Source: Metabacillus dongyingensis (GTDB taxonomy: Bacteria > Bacillota > Bacilli > Bacillales > Bacillaceae). Taken from it: 64,000 nt of DNA. How positions within the stretch are numbered: the stretch's first letter is position 1; each line of letters begins with the position of its first letter. The DNA is taken from assembly GCF_019933155.2 (NCBI RefSeq), contig NZ_OK052578.1:248001-312000 (forward strand), written 5' to 3'. Under the pieces are notes generated by a model. The model saw only the letters and a list, made by a program, of their open reading frames with translations, searched no databases and was not told the DNA's origin. A program made the position numbers and the translations under genes. Positions 33,787 to 43,425 of the stretch are shown here, one piece after another.

Positions 33787-33789
33787 CTT

Positions 33790-34165
33790 CATAAACATAT
33801 GAAACGAAACAGCAATACCACGAGAAGATCCTGCTAGTTGTCCAATTAATGAAATGATGGTAGGAAGAGTCAAGGCAATACCTGTAACAAACTAACATTC
33901 CAATGATACCAACAGCTCGAATCAATAGTATTTGCCAGTGGTTTAATCCAAAATTAGGACCACTTAGATAACTTTCTAGGGTTGTATAATAGCCAACTAG
34001 TGAAATAAAGAGCACTGTTGAAATAATATAGCAGATAGGTAAGTCTTTTTTATTAAATATTACTCCAATTTTAATAAAAAGAAGAGAAAACAGACCCTTC
34101 AGGTTTCTTATTTGTATCCCTTGGTATAAAATAGGCGATTAATATAGCGGATATAAAAAGGACAG
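33790..34165 (-). pseudogene. MFS transporter remnant
   Basis: Minus-strand frames together read LFISAILIAYFIPRDTNKKP, then GYYTTLESYLSGPNFGLNHW, then ALTLPTIISLIGQLAGSSRG and AVSFHMFMKQ. This is the C-terminal half of an MFS permease broken by at least two frameshifts. No N-terminal half is present. Confidence 0.55.
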
Positions 34166-34360
34166 ACTTTGCAAGGAGAGAAGTCTGTCAAAAAACAAAT
34201 CAAGTTAATCAATCAACTCTTCGGTCTTACCGCATAGTAGTAGATTCCGTTAGGAATCACTGCTATTTCGTATCTACATATTATATGCACCAGAACTCAT
34301 ATTACCATTATGATCTTAATACCATTACTATTTGGGTCCGTCCTCGGCCCCAAACCCTTA
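34166..34360. other. Intergenic stretch with hairpins
   Basis: GATTCC-GTTA-GGAATC lies within a longer imperfect stem at about 34222-34250, and a GC-rich hairpin lies near 34335. They follow the minus-strand amidohydrolase gene and could serve as its terminator, although no clear T-run follows. Confidence 0.3.
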
Positions 34361-36196
34361 TTAGAAAGCAAAGCAAGTACAACCAATACCCCATTTAGTT
34401 CCATCTTTTCCTATTACGGTATGAGTGTGTTGATGGAGAGGGTTACTGCAACTATGTAACTTGTGATCATGGGCATCGTGAGAAAGTATATTGTGGGCTA
34501 GGTTAGCACCACCATAACCATAAACTCCCGTCGGTGCCCAATCAGGTGATGCTGGCGGCAATTCAGGTGATAAATTTTTAAATTCATCATTTCCATAAAC
34601 AACCTGCCCACCCATAATGGTGAGTAATGATTCAAGGTCTTTGATTTCTTCTTCTGGCACAGTAAAGTAGTCAGCAGACAATACAGCAATATCAGCAAAC
34701 TGACCTACTGCAATGGTTCCCTTTTTATCTTCATCACCGGAGAACCATGCACTTCCTTTGGAATATAGTTCCATGGCTACTTTTCTGTCAAGTTTATTTT
34801 TTTCATCGTATATCGAAAGACCACCAATGGTTTTTCCTGCAACCATCCAGTAAAGAGCAACCCAAGGGTTATAGCTGGAAACCCTCGTTGCATCACTACC
34901 GGCGCCAACAGGTATACCCAGGTCTAGCATACGATAAATCGGAGGAGTACGCTTTGCAGCTTCCTTTCCGTATAAATCAACAAAGTATTCACCTTGGAAA
35001 GCCATGCGGTCTTGGATGGCAATACCGCCATTTAAAGCCTTAACACGTTCCATACTGCGATCTGAGATTGTTTCTGCATGGTCAAACCACCAGCGTAGAC
35101 CATTAAAAGGAATTTCTCTGTTGACTTCCTCAAAAACATTTAAGAAACGTGTTATTGACTCGTCATAAGTTGCATGTAAACGGAATGGCCAACGGTTTTC
35201 CACCAATAGAGAAATTACTTTTTTTAAGTCAGCTTCCATCACCGTAGCTAGGTCGGGCCGCGGCATTTGAAATTTTTCAAAATCGGCTGCCGAGAATACT
35301 AACATTTCTCCGGCACCATTCATTTTATACTTATCATTTCCTTGACCCGGAGAAACAATTTTTGCCCATGAAGCAAAGTCTTCATATTCATGATTTGGAT
35401 TTTGTGTAAATAGATTATAAGCAATACGCAAAGTTAATTGATCCTTCTCGGCTAAATGTTCAACAACTTTGTAATCATCAGGATAATTTTGGAATCCACC
35501 ACCTGCGTCAATGGCACTTGTGATACCTAATCTATTTAATTCGCGCATAAAATGGCGAGTTGAGTTAATCTGGTCATCAAAATTAAGTACTGGAGCTCTA
35601 CCCAAACTTGAATAAAGAATAGAAGCATTAGGATTGGCAATTAAAAGACCCGTTGGATTACCTCGTTTATCTCGCTCAATTAAACAGCCCGGAGGGTCTG
35701 GGGTATCTTTTGTGTATCCCAGTGCACGCAGTCCTGCACGATTTACAAGTGCTCTATCGTAAAGATGTAGCACAAAGACAGGCGTGTCTTCAGAAACAGC
35801 ATTAATCTCTTCCAAAGTTGGCATCCGTCTTTCTTTAAATTGAAATTCAGACCAGCCTCCAACTACTCTTACCCACTGAGGAGCAGGTGTACGCCTTGCC
35901 TGATCTCTAAGCATTTCCAGAGCAATAGCAAGTGATGGCACACCTTCCCAGCGCAATTCCATATTATAATGAAGACCGCCACGAATAACGTGTATATGAG
36001 AGTCATTCAAGCCCGGAATAGCTCTCTTTCTTTTAAGGTCTATTTTTTTGGTTTTTTCTGTGGCACTATCAAGAAGCTCATCTCCACCTACTGCAGTGAT
36101 TAAACCATCAGTTATGGCGATAGCCGATACCTCAGGTTGAGATGGGTCAAGAGTAGTGATTTTTCCGTTATATAAAATCATATCCGGTAAATTCAT
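34361..36196 (-). CDS. Amidohydrolase-3 family metal-dependent hydrolase (YtcJ-like)
   Basis: 611 residues from ATG 36196 (GAGGTG five bases upstream; the GTG at 36202 lies inside it). It begins MILYNGKITTLDPSQPEV and carries the metal site GLNDSHIHV, then FRLHATYDES, RWWFDHAE, VGAGSDATRV and GTIAVGQFADIAVL near the end. The C-terminus is His/Cys-rich (HDAHDHKLHSCSNPLHQHTH) and may bind metal. It likely hydrolyses an amide or ester; the substrate is unknown. It is the last gene of a leftward operon. Confidence 0.85.
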   Translation of the reverse strand: MNLPDMILYNGKITTLDPSQPEVSAIAITDGLITAVGGDELLDSATEKTKKIDLKRKRAIPGLNDSHIHVIRGGLHYNMELRWEGVPSLAIALEMLRDQARRTPAPQWVRVVGGWSEFQFKERRMPTLEEINAVSEDTPVFVLHLYDRALVNRAGLRALGYTKDTPDPPGCLIERDKRGNPTGLLIANPNASILYSSLGRAPVLNFDDQINSTRHFMRELNRLGITSAIDAGGGFQNYPDDYKVVEHLAEKDQLTLRIAYNLFTQNPNHEYEDFASWAKIVSPGQGNDKYKMNGAGEMLVFSAADFEKFQMPRPDLATVMEADLKKVISLLVENRWPFRLHATYDESITRFLNVFEEVNREIPFNGLRWWFDHAETISDRSMERVKALNGGIAIQDRMAFQGEYFVDLYGKEAAKRTPPIYRMLDLGIPVGAGSDATRVSSYNPWVALYWMVAGKTIGGLSIYDEKNKLDRKVAMELYSKGSAWFSGDEDKKGTIAVGQFADIAVLSADYFTVPEEEIKDLESLLTIMGGQVVYGNDEFKNLSPELPPASPDWAPTGVYGYGGANLAHNILSHDAHDHKLHSCSNPLHQHTHTVIGKDGTKWGIGCTCFAF

Positions 36197-36209
36197 GTTC
36201 ACACCTCGT

Positions 36210-36803
36210 CTACTTCCTATTATTCTGTAACCATGGATGAAATATTTTACCGAGAATCGGCATTACTACCCATGATAGCAAGGATACTATACATACAGAA
36301 ACAAAAAAGGCTGACATAATTGGATTCATATTTTTTATTATAGGTCCTATCACTATAGGAACTAACATGCTAAGAGGCCATACACCAAGAACGGTAACAA
36401 TAGACATTTTCCATTTTGGCGGTGGAACTGGCGTTTTCGGAGTAACAAACCAATAAGCCAAACTGCTTTCAGTTTTGTAAGTTGGATTAGTAGCTTGAAA
36501 TGGTTCTGCCTTTTTTAACAAATCTCGACGAATATCTGATTCTTGCCAAGCACGTAGATGCTCATACGTATCAAAGCGAAAAACAACAGTATACTCTCTG
36601 GATCCGTTATTGGGGACTATTAGATTTACGCCTAAATGCCCTGGAAATTTAGTAGCGGCAGCTTCGATTTCATGTCTCCATGTTTCAAACTGTTTTTCTC
36701 TACCTTCTTGAATTTCCCATGTAACAATTGTTGTTACTGGACCACCAGCATCCATAGTGTTCCCTGTATGAGTTTCTCCGACAGTTTCTCTTTCTTGATT
36801 CAT
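36210..36803 (-). CDS. ABM-domain protein with C-terminal membrane anchor
   Basis: 197 residues. Residues about 22-110 form an antibiotic-biosynthesis-monooxygenase domain (VTTIVTWEIQEGREKQFETW, then FPGHLGVNLI, REYTVVFRFDTYEHLRAWQ). Residues 130-190 hold two helices (VLGVWPLSMLVPIVIGPII, AFFVSVCIVSLLSWVVMPIL). Its start overlaps the preceding gene by 4 bp (ATGA). The role may be quinone or small-aromatic oxidation at the membrane. Confidence 0.75.
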   Translation of the reverse strand: MNQERETVGETHTGNTMDAGGPVTTIVTWEIQEGREKQFETWRHEIEAAATKFPGHLGVNLIVPNNGSREYTVVFRFDTYEHLRAWQESDIRRDLLKKAEPFQATNPTYKTESSLAYWFVTPKTPVPPPKWKMSIVTVLGVWPLSMLVPIVIGPIIKNMNPIMSAFFVSVCIVSLLSWVVMPILGKIFHPWLQNNRK

Positions 36804-37444
36804 ATTTTCCTGCTTGGAGGCGCGCCATGTACCATAGTATATGCGTATTCCACGCCTTGACCATAAGCGCCAGTGTGTTCTTTTACAATTTCCATAACAG
36901 CATCATAAGTGTCTTTGCGTGCCCAGTCACGTTGGTATTCAAGTAACACTTGAATTGCTGTCACTGGAATTGCTCCAGCTTGTTCTACACGACGCATAGC
37001 AGCGTTATGTGCTGTCAAACTAGTACCACCTGAAGCATCATCAACTGCATAAACTTCATAGCCAGCTTTAATTGCTTCAAGCACAGGGAATGCAAGGCAA
37101 ACTTCAGTCCAAAGTGCTGCAAATATCAATTTCTTTCTACCTGTTGCTTTAACTGCCTCAACAAATTTTGAATCTTCCCAAGAGTTCATTGAACTACGTT
37201 CTATAATTTCATGGTTTGGGAATATGTCAAGAATTTGTGGCCAAAAATAACCAGAAAAGCTTTGTGTTTCAACTGTAGTAAGAATAGTAGGTACGTTAAA
37301 AGCTTTTGCTGATTTAGCAAGCAGCATAACGTTATTCATTAATGTTTGTCTGTCAATGCTTGCAACTCCAAAAGTCATTTGAGGCTGAAAATCGATCAAA
37401 ATTAATGCACTGTTCTCCGGAGTTAACAATTCTAAATTACTCAT
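36800..37444 (-). CDS. Isochorismatase-family hydrolase
   Basis: 214 residues. ALILIDFQPQMTF carries the catalytic Asp (18) and ALWTEVCLAFPVLEAIKAGY the nucleophile Cys (about 116), as in YcaC-like hydrolases. It is the first gene of a tightly spaced leftward operon with the ABM protein and amidohydrolase. The paralogue at 37575 is separated by a terminator. The substrate is unknown. Confidence 0.85.
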   Translation of the reverse strand: MSNLELLTPENSALILIDFQPQMTFGVASIDRQTLMNNVMLLAKSAKAFNVPTILTTVETQSFSGYFWPQILDIFPNHEIIERSSMNSWEDSKFVEAVKATGRKKLIFAALWTEVCLAFPVLEAIKAGYEVYAVDDASGGTSLTAHNAAMRRVEQAGAIPVTAIQVLLEYQRDWARKDTYDAVMEIVKEHTGAYGQGVEYAYTMVHGAPPSRKI

Positions 37445-37544
37445 ACATAAAACACTCCTTTTTTAAAATTGTTTCATCTTAAAGGCAATTATTAGTTTCA
37501 GCTGTAATCGTAAAAATAAAAGCCTTGCTATACTTCTTATTTAA

Positions 37545-37570
37545 AAAGGAGCGCTGATTAAATCAGCGCT
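37545..37570 (-). terminator. Terminator of the ycaC-like gene
   Basis: AGCGCTGATT and AATCAGCGCT form a near-perfect palindrome; the minus strand continues CCTTTTTA. Confidence 0.75.
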
Positions 37571-37574
37571 AAAT

Positions 37575-38219
37575 TTATGCATTTTGTTTACTAAGATCTC
37601 GCTGAGCTCCCATATAGCTTCCAATTATATTTTGATAACCTGGAAGATTACTAGCAAGTAAATTGCCAAAACCTTCAACATCGTTGCGCCAATCGCGTTG
37701 TAATTCGCACGCTACGCTAAACCAGTTCAAAAGTTGCACGCCACTATGTGCCATACGCGTATTGGCGGCATCTGCAACTTGTTTGCTGAAAGTTCCTGAA
37801 GCATCAGTAACAGCAAATACTTCATACCCAGCTTTTATAGCGGAAAGTGCCGGGAACGCAACGCAAACATCTGTAACTACACCCGCAATAATAAGTTGTT
37901 TTCTTCCAGTTTCTTCGATTGCTTTTACAAAATCATCATTATCCCATGCGTTAATTTGTCCAGGACGAGCTATTTTTGGCGCGTCAGGAAAAAGATCAAC
38001 CAATTCTTGCATTAGTGGTCCATTAGGTCCGTTTTCAAAGCTTGTTGTTAAAATAACTGGTAAATCAAAAAACTTAGCAGTGTGAGCAAGAGCCAAAACA
38101 TTGTTCTTGAATTCATCAACACCATAGTCACGCACTAGTCCAGCCATAAGACCAGTTTGATGATCCACTAAAAGAACGACAGCATCATCTTTATTAATAC
38201 GAGAATAGAGATCAGACAT
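37575..38219 (-). CDS. Isochorismatase-family hydrolase, YcaC-like
   Basis: 214 residues; AVVLLVDHQTGLMAGLVRDY (catalytic Asp), then VVTDVCVAFPALSAIKAGYE (nucleophile Cys), then ACELQRDWRNDVEGF. This matches the YcaC group closely. It is transcribed alone, divergent from the broken MarR gene, which may once have controlled it. The substrate of YcaC proteins is unknown. Confidence 0.85.
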   Translation of the reverse strand: MSDLYSRINKDDAVVLLVDHQTGLMAGLVRDYGVDEFKNNVLALAHTAKFFDLPVILTTSFENGPNGPLMQELVDLFPDAPKIARPGQINAWDNDDFVKAIEETGRKQLIIAGVVTDVCVAFPALSAIKAGYEVFAVTDASGTFSKQVADAANTRMAHSGVQLLNWFSVACELQRDWRNDVEGFGNLLASNLPGYQNIIGSYMGAQRDLSKQNA

Positions 38220-38392
38220 TATGTATTCCTCCTAAAAATTAAGTAATCGAAGAAAGTTTAAAACTGGAATATTATCATAAATTTCTTCGTTTGTAACAAT
38301 CAGTTTAATGATTGAGCAATGATTCGATTATAAGAGTTTTTTCGTAAACTACCACAAATAAGGCCTATTGTCTTAGTAATACATTTCCTCCT

Positions 38393-38421
38393 TTGTTAAA
38401 ATCATCTCATTGTACCATAAT
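38393..38421 (+). promoter_or_regulatory. Candidate SigA promoter for the MarR-type gene
   Basis: TTGTTA (38393-38398), a 17-bp spacer, CATAAT (38416-38421). Confidence 0.4.
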
Positions 38422-38487
38422 ATACCAAAATAAAAGAAGTGGCCTTATACCTAATATTCAGACTATTAAAAGAATGAGGTGACATTT

Positions 38488-38951
38488 ATGAAAGATAATA
38501 TAACGAATCGCTCCTCAACTAAAAAAAAGGAACGGCTAGGATTAATGTTATGGTTTCGAATAACACGAATATATAACCAGAGTATTCGGGAATTCAATCA
38601 ACATTTAAAAAATGGAATCTAACTGCAGCTCAATTCGATATCTTAGTTCAAGTGGGTTCTCATGAGCGATTGTCACAATAACAACTAGCAAACAAGCTTT
38701 TTGTTACGAAAGGCAATATTACTCAACTGTTAAGGAAAATGGAAGATTTGGGATTGATTAATCGGAAACAGGAATGGAAAACAAAATACCTTTCATTGAC
38801 TGAGGTTGGAAAAGAGTTTTTTTATGAAGTTGTTTCAAAACAAGAACAATTTCAGGCATCACAATTTCCTTCGGGTAAAGGAAAAAACACCCATAAAGTC
38901 GTATATACAATTATCGACAAATTGGCGATGCTTTTTAAGGTTATTGTCTAA
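38488..38951 (+). pseudogene. MarR-family regulator, disrupted
   Basis: ATG 38488 after GAGGTGAC gives LGLMLWFRITRIYNQSIREF and stops. One base over it continues WNLTAAQFDILVQVGSHERL, an in-frame TAA replaces a Gln-like codon (SQ-stop-QLANKL), then FVTKGNITQLLRKMEDLGLI follows. One frameshift plus one nonsense change. It lies just before an Mhq-like operon and divergent from a ycaC-like gene, so it was probably an MhqR/YodB-type repressor of quinone detoxification. Confidence 0.7.
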
Positions 38952-38980
38952 CCAGAAATAAAAATAGGAGTGAAAATAAA

Positions 38981-39922
38981 ATGAGTAAAAAAACGATGGG
39001 TATTCACCACATTACTGCAATTGTTGGTCATCCTCAAGAGAATGTTGATTTCTATGCAGGTGTATTAGGTTTACGTTTAGTGAAAAAAACTGTCAATTTT
39101 GATGACCCAGGTACCTACCATCTTTATTTTGGTAATGAGGGTGGAAAACCAGGAACAATCATGACTTTTTTTCCATGGGCAGGAGCTAGTCAAGGGAAAA
39201 TTGGTGATGGTCAAGTAGGCGTTACATCTTATGTTGTTCCAAAAGGAGCTATGAAGTTCTGGAAAAAAAGACTGGAATCCTTCAATATTCCTTTTACTGT
39301 AAGGGAGCGCTTTAGCGAGGAATACTTGGAATTAGATGACCCTCATGGGCTACACTTGGAAATTGTTGAAAGGGAAGAAGGGGAAGTAAATACATGGACC
39401 TTTGGCGGGGTAACACCTGAGGTAGCTATTAAAGGCTTTGGCGGTGCTACTTTATTATCGACCTACCCTGACAAAACGGCTGCATTGTTAGAAAATATAT
39501 TTGGACTAGAATTAATCGGCAAGGAAGGCGATTTTGCACGTTACCGTTCTTCAGCAGAAATTGGCAATGTCATTGACTTAAAATTAACGCCAATAGGACG
39601 CGGGACAATGGGTGTTGGAACCGTACACCACATTGCATGGCGGGCAAAGGATGATCAAGACCAATTGGAATGGCAAAAATATGTTGAGGAAAACGGATAT
39701 GGGGTAACTCCTGTCCGTAATCGAAACTATTTTAATGCGATTTACTTTAGAGAACACGGGGAAATTCTCTTTGAGATTGCAACAGATCCTCCAGGATTTG
39801 CTCACGATGAATCTGAAGCGACGATGGGAGAAAAATTAATGTTGCCAGAGCAGTATGAACAGTCTAGAGGGCAGATTAAACAAAGTTTATTACCATTTGA
39901 GGTAAGAGAGTTAGAGTTGTGA
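38981..39922 (+). CDS. Ring-cleaving dioxygenase, VOC family (MhqO-like)
   Basis: 313 residues in two VOC halves: GIHHITAIVGHPQENVDFYA, NEGGKPGTIMTFFPWAGASQ, VGTVHHIAWRAKDDQDQLEW and GEILFEIATDPPGF. Metal ligands are the two His (IHHIT, VHHIA) and a Glu (LFEIA). It matches the MhqA/MhqE/MhqO hydroquinone-type extradiol dioxygenases. It heads a three-gene operon with a second dioxygenase and an MhqD-like esterase. Confidence 0.88.
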   Translation: MSKKTMGIHHITAIVGHPQENVDFYAGVLGLRLVKKTVNFDDPGTYHLYFGNEGGKPGTIMTFFPWAGASQGKIGDGQVGVTSYVVPKGAMKFWKKRLESFNIPFTVRERFSEEYLELDDPHGLHLEIVEREEGEVNTWTFGGVTPEVAIKGFGGATLLSTYPDKTAALLENIFGLELIGKEGDFARYRSSAEIGNVIDLKLTPIGRGTMGVGTVHHIAWRAKDDQDQLEWQKYVEENGYGVTPVRNRNYFNAIYFREHGEILFEIATDPPGFAHDESEATMGEKLMLPEQYEQSRGQIKQSLLPFEVRELEL

Positions 39923-40012
39923 GCTGTTTAGCTGGTACAAATTATGCAAAATCAGGTGAGATTTTTTCCATAGAGAGACCTAATTAATTTCTTGATCAAA
40001 TTAATGAAAAGA

Positions 40013-40975
40013 ATGGGAATGGTGAGGTTGCAAAAAACAACAGGGATCCATCATATAACAGCAATGGTGAACGATGCCCAAAGAAGTATTGATTTTTATG
40101 CTGGCATACTGGGGTTAAGACTTGTAAAAAAGACGATAAACTTTGATCGTCCAGAAGTCTATCATCTTTATTTTGGAAATGAAACAGGTCAACCTGGGTC
40201 TGTTATAACTTTTTTTCCATGGCCAAAGCAGTTAAAAGGTCGAATTGGAACAGGACAGGTTGGAGTAACCAGTTTTATCATCCCGAATCAATCAATTGAA
40301 TTTTGGGAAAATCGTTTGAAAAAATTTAGAATTAGGTTTATTCAATCAGTACGTTTTGGAGAAAAATATTTACAATTTCAAGATCCGGATGGTCTTGAAA
40401 TTGAATTAGTGGAACGAAATGAAGGGCCAAAAAATAATTGGAGTTTTGGAGAAGTCGATTCAGAGGTTGCAATTAAAGGGGTTGGTGGAGCTATTTTAAT
40501 TTCAACTCAGCCTAATAAAACTGCGAATGTGCTTGAAAACGTATTAGGGCTCGAATGTCTTGGGCAAGAAGCGAGCTTCCTTAGGTTTAAATCGGATGGT
40601 CAGTTTGGAAATACAATTGATATTAAGCTAACTCCTTCGGTTCGCGGGTTAAAAGGGGCTGGAACTGTTCACCATATCGCATGGAGGGCAAAGGATGACC
40701 AAGATCTTTTGAGATGGAGAACACTTCTTCAAGATAAGGAGTATTATCCGACTGAGATTCGTGATCGAAACTACTTCAAAGCTGTGTATTTCCATGAACA
40801 AGGCGGTATCCTTTTTGAAATAGCGACCGATCCGCCAGGCTTTTCCGTTGATGAAGCTGTCGCTGAGCTTGGTAATAAACTGATGTTACCATCTTGGCTG
40901 GAGCCAAAACGAGAAGAATTAGAAGAAGCCTTACCTACTGTGGAAGTTCGCGTTCTGGAGGGAGATCAATCATGA
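40013..40975 (+). CDS. Ring-cleaving dioxygenase, VOC family (MhqA/MhqE-like)
   Basis: About 320 residues, a paralogue of the preceding gene (GIHHITAMVNDAQRSIDFYA, AGTVHHIAWRAKDDQDLLRW, GGILFEIATDPPGF). The start is uncertain: ATGs at 39992, 40013 and 40019 are in frame and none has a strong ribosome site. Its stop overlaps the start of the esterase gene (ATGA). Expected role: ring cleavage of hydroquinones or catechols. Confidence 0.85.
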   Translation: MGMVRLQKTTGIHHITAMVNDAQRSIDFYAGILGLRLVKKTINFDRPEVYHLYFGNETGQPGSVITFFPWPKQLKGRIGTGQVGVTSFIIPNQSIEFWENRLKKFRIRFIQSVRFGEKYLQFQDPDGLEIELVERNEGPKNNWSFGEVDSEVAIKGVGGAILISTQPNKTANVLENVLGLECLGQEASFLRFKSDGQFGNTIDIKLTPSVRGLKGAGTVHHIAWRAKDDQDLLRWRTLLQDKEYYPTEIRDRNYFKAVYFHEQGGILFEIATDPPGFSVDEAVAELGNKLMLPSWLEPKREELEEALPTVEVRVLEGDQS

Positions 40976-41577
40976 AACATATATTTAATAAGGGTAAAGA
41001 TTCAACGAAACCAACGTTATTATTACTACATGGTACTGGCGGAAATGAATTAGATTTATTACCTATAGCGGGAAGAATTGATGACGAGGCTTCAGTGCTA
41101 AGTGTCCGCGGAAATGTATTGGAAAATGGAATGCCACGATTCTTTCGGAGATTAGCTGAAGGTGTATTCGATGAGGAAGATCTGATTTTCCGTACAAATG
41201 AATTAAATGAGTTTCTTTATGATTCTGCTGCAAAGTATAATTTTGATCGAGAAAACATGATAGCTATTGGATACTCAAATGGAGCTAATATAGCTGCTAG
41301 TTTATTATTTCACTATCAAAATGCATTAAAGGGAGCAATTCTCCATCACCCGATGGTACCGAGAAAAGGAATTGTTCTTCCTGATTTGTCAGGAAAATCA
41401 GTATTTATTGCTGCTGGTAAAAATGATCCTATATGTTCGCCGATGGAATCTACTGAACTTCAATCCTTATTTGAAAAGGCTAATGTAAAAACTGAAATTC
41501 ATTGGGAAAATAGGGGGCATCAATTGACTGTTAATGAAGTTGAAGCTGCGGCTCACTGGTATCGTAGGGTCTTTTAA
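40972..41577 (+). CDS. MhqD-like carboxylesterase
   Basis: 201 residues, alpha/beta hydrolase: LLLLHGTGGNELDLLP, IGYSNGANIAA (nucleophile Ser), AGKNDPICSP (Asp) and ENRGHQL (His). It overlaps the upstream dioxygenase gene by 4 bp and has GGAGGGAG before the ATG. In B. subtilis mhqD accompanies mhqE in the MhqR regulon. Confidence 0.85.
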   Translation: MKHIFNKGKDSTKPTLLLLHGTGGNELDLLPIAGRIDDEASVLSVRGNVLENGMPRFFRRLAEGVFDEEDLIFRTNELNEFLYDSAAKYNFDRENMIAIGYSNGANIAASLLFHYQNALKGAILHHPMVPRKGIVLPDLSGKSVFIAAGKNDPICSPMESTELQSLFEKANVKTEIHWENRGHQLTVNEVEAAAHWYRRVF

Positions 41578-41979
41578 ACTTTAGTAATACAAATTAAATT
41601 TTTTGTAAATAACTTAAAATTTGCAGAGTGAAATCGACAAATAAGTCTTTATGTTTTAGGAAGGGCTGTGATTCCTAATTCCAACTTAATTGGGGATACC
41701 CCAATTGGAGTTGCTTAGAAATCTCTAATTCGATTTTTTAATTTAATTTTTTCAATATTTTTCAATAATACACCTTGGTTTAACAAATAAAATTGTAATC
41801 TAATGTATTAATTGATTTAATGTTTTTTTCAAAATTTTACAATTTTAATAGTGGGGAATATAATAATCCCATAAACATTTTGCAAAAAAAATATTTTAAA
41901 TTTTTTGGATAAAGAGTTTTTTTGATTAGAGAAGCAAGAATATAGGTTTAATAAAGAAAATTCATGGGAGGAAATTTAT
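41578..41979. other. AT-rich gap with one strong hairpin
   Basis: AATTGGGG-ATA-CCCCAATT (41688-41706) extends outward through CAACT/AGTTG. No T-run follows, so it may be an operon-end or leader structure. The rest (about 41720-41960) is very AT-rich and shows no frame. Confidence 0.45.
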
Positions 41980-42816
41980 ATGGCAAAATTTACTGTAGGT
42001 AATGAAAATCATGCTCCAATTGAACTTTATTATGAGGACCAGGGTTCAGGGAAACCAGTTGTATTAATACATGGTTGGCCTTTAAGTGGACGCTCTTGGG
42101 AATATCAGGTGCCAGCTCTTATTGAAGCAGGTTACAGAGTCATAACATATGATCGTCGAGGCTTTGGAAAATCATCTCAGCCGTGGGAAGGATATGAATA
42201 TGATACATTTGCTTCTGATTTACATAAACTGTTAGAACATTTAGATCTTCAAAATGTCACACTTGTTGGTTTTTCTATGGGTGGAGGTGAGGTAGCTCGA
42301 TACATTAGTACGTATGGAACAGATCGTATTGAAAAGGCTGTTTTTGCTGGAGCAGTTCCTCCTTATTTATACAAATCAGAGGATCATCCTGAAGGAGCAT
42401 TAGATGATGCAACAATTGAAGAATTCAAAAGTGGCGTGATAAATGACCGCCTTGCATTTCTTGACAAATTTACGAAGGGATTTTTCGCGGCTGGTAATCA
42501 AACAGATTTAGTTAGTGAGCCATTCCGTTTATATAATCGGGATATTGCAGCTAGTGCCTCACCTAAGGGAACGCTCGATTGTATAACGGCCTTTAGTAAG
42601 ACAGATTTTAGAAAGGACTTGGAAAAGTTCAATATACCTACTCTTATTATTCACGGTGACTCTGATGCAACTGTACCTTTTGAGTTAAGTGGAAAACGTA
42701 CATATGATTCCATTCCTGGTAGTAAGCTCGCTCTAATAAAGGGGGGTCCGCATGGATTACACGCAACTCATCCAAAAGAATTTAATGAAGCGTTACTAAC
42801 ATTTTTAAAAGACTAA
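41980..42816 (+). CDS. Alpha/beta hydrolase, non-heme chloroperoxidase-like
   Basis: 278 residues; VVLIHGWPLSGRSWEYQVPA, VITYDRRGFGKSSQP, LVGFSMGGGEVARYIS (nucleophile Ser), IIHGDSDATVPF (Asp) and KGGPHGLHATHP (His). These markers are characteristic of the bacterial cofactor-free haloperoxidase/esterase group. ATG 41980 follows GGGAGGAAA. It is a single-gene unit with a 400-bp upstream gap; the natural substrate is unknown. Confidence 0.88.
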   Translation: MAKFTVGNENHAPIELYYEDQGSGKPVVLIHGWPLSGRSWEYQVPALIEAGYRVITYDRRGFGKSSQPWEGYEYDTFASDLHKLLEHLDLQNVTLVGFSMGGGEVARYISTYGTDRIEKAVFAGAVPPYLYKSEDHPEGALDDATIEEFKSGVINDRLAFLDKFTKGFFAAGNQTDLVSEPFRLYNRDIAASASPKGTLDCITAFSKTDFRKDLEKFNIPTLIIHGDSDATVPFELSGKRTYDSIPGSKLALIKGGPHGLHATHPKEFNEALLTFLKD

Positions 42817-42947
42817 TAAAGTAATGACAGTTTTACTTAAATGAGAAAGAGCATTCTTTGTTAATAATATCGTATGAATCAGGTGTGGAATAACTCCTTA
42901 TCCATATTCACTTTAGTTGAAAAAACAGCACAAAAGGATCTTCGTTT

Positions 42948-43074
42948 GGGGCTGTTGACAAATACCCCTTTAAACAAAAGAAGATGAACATCTACTGAAT
43001 GTAGTGTTTATCTTCTTTTTTGTTTACTATATGTTGTGTCCGGTTATGAGATTCTTTAGTTTGTCAACAGTCCC
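42948..43074. repeat. 127-bp inverted-repeat element (MITE-like)
   Basis: GGGGCTGTTGACAAA (42948-42962) and TTTGTCAACAGTCCC (43060-43074) are 15-bp ends matching at 14 positions. Inside, AACAAAAGAAGATGAACA and TGTTTATCTTCTTTTTTGTT form a second long stem. There is no coding capacity. From 43080 to 43425 only a startless frame (about 43141-43266, SRFAGGNFVSSNLLVSLMAM) is seen. Confidence 0.6.
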
Positions 43075-43425
43075 GTTTGAAAATCCTTTTTCAGTACCGA
43101 TAATAAACATATGAAACTGGAATATCCTAAAAGTTGTAAATTCGCGTTTTGCTGGTGGTAATTTCGTATCTAGTAATTTACTTGTTAGCTTGATGGCTAT
43201 GGGGAACCATCAAAATTGGAGCTTACTGATAAGCTCGTGCTACATCCTGATTCTAAAAAAGAGTGAGAGATAATCATGAAGAGAAAAAGAGAAGAAGATA
43301 AAAAAGAAGTTAGTTGAATTACTCTTATATCTTAATGCCCTAGGTCAGTAAGATTGTGAATAAATGCAATTTAAGTAACGGGTGAGTTAGTTCAAGAAGC
43401 TCGGAATTATTCTGAAGATACTTTA

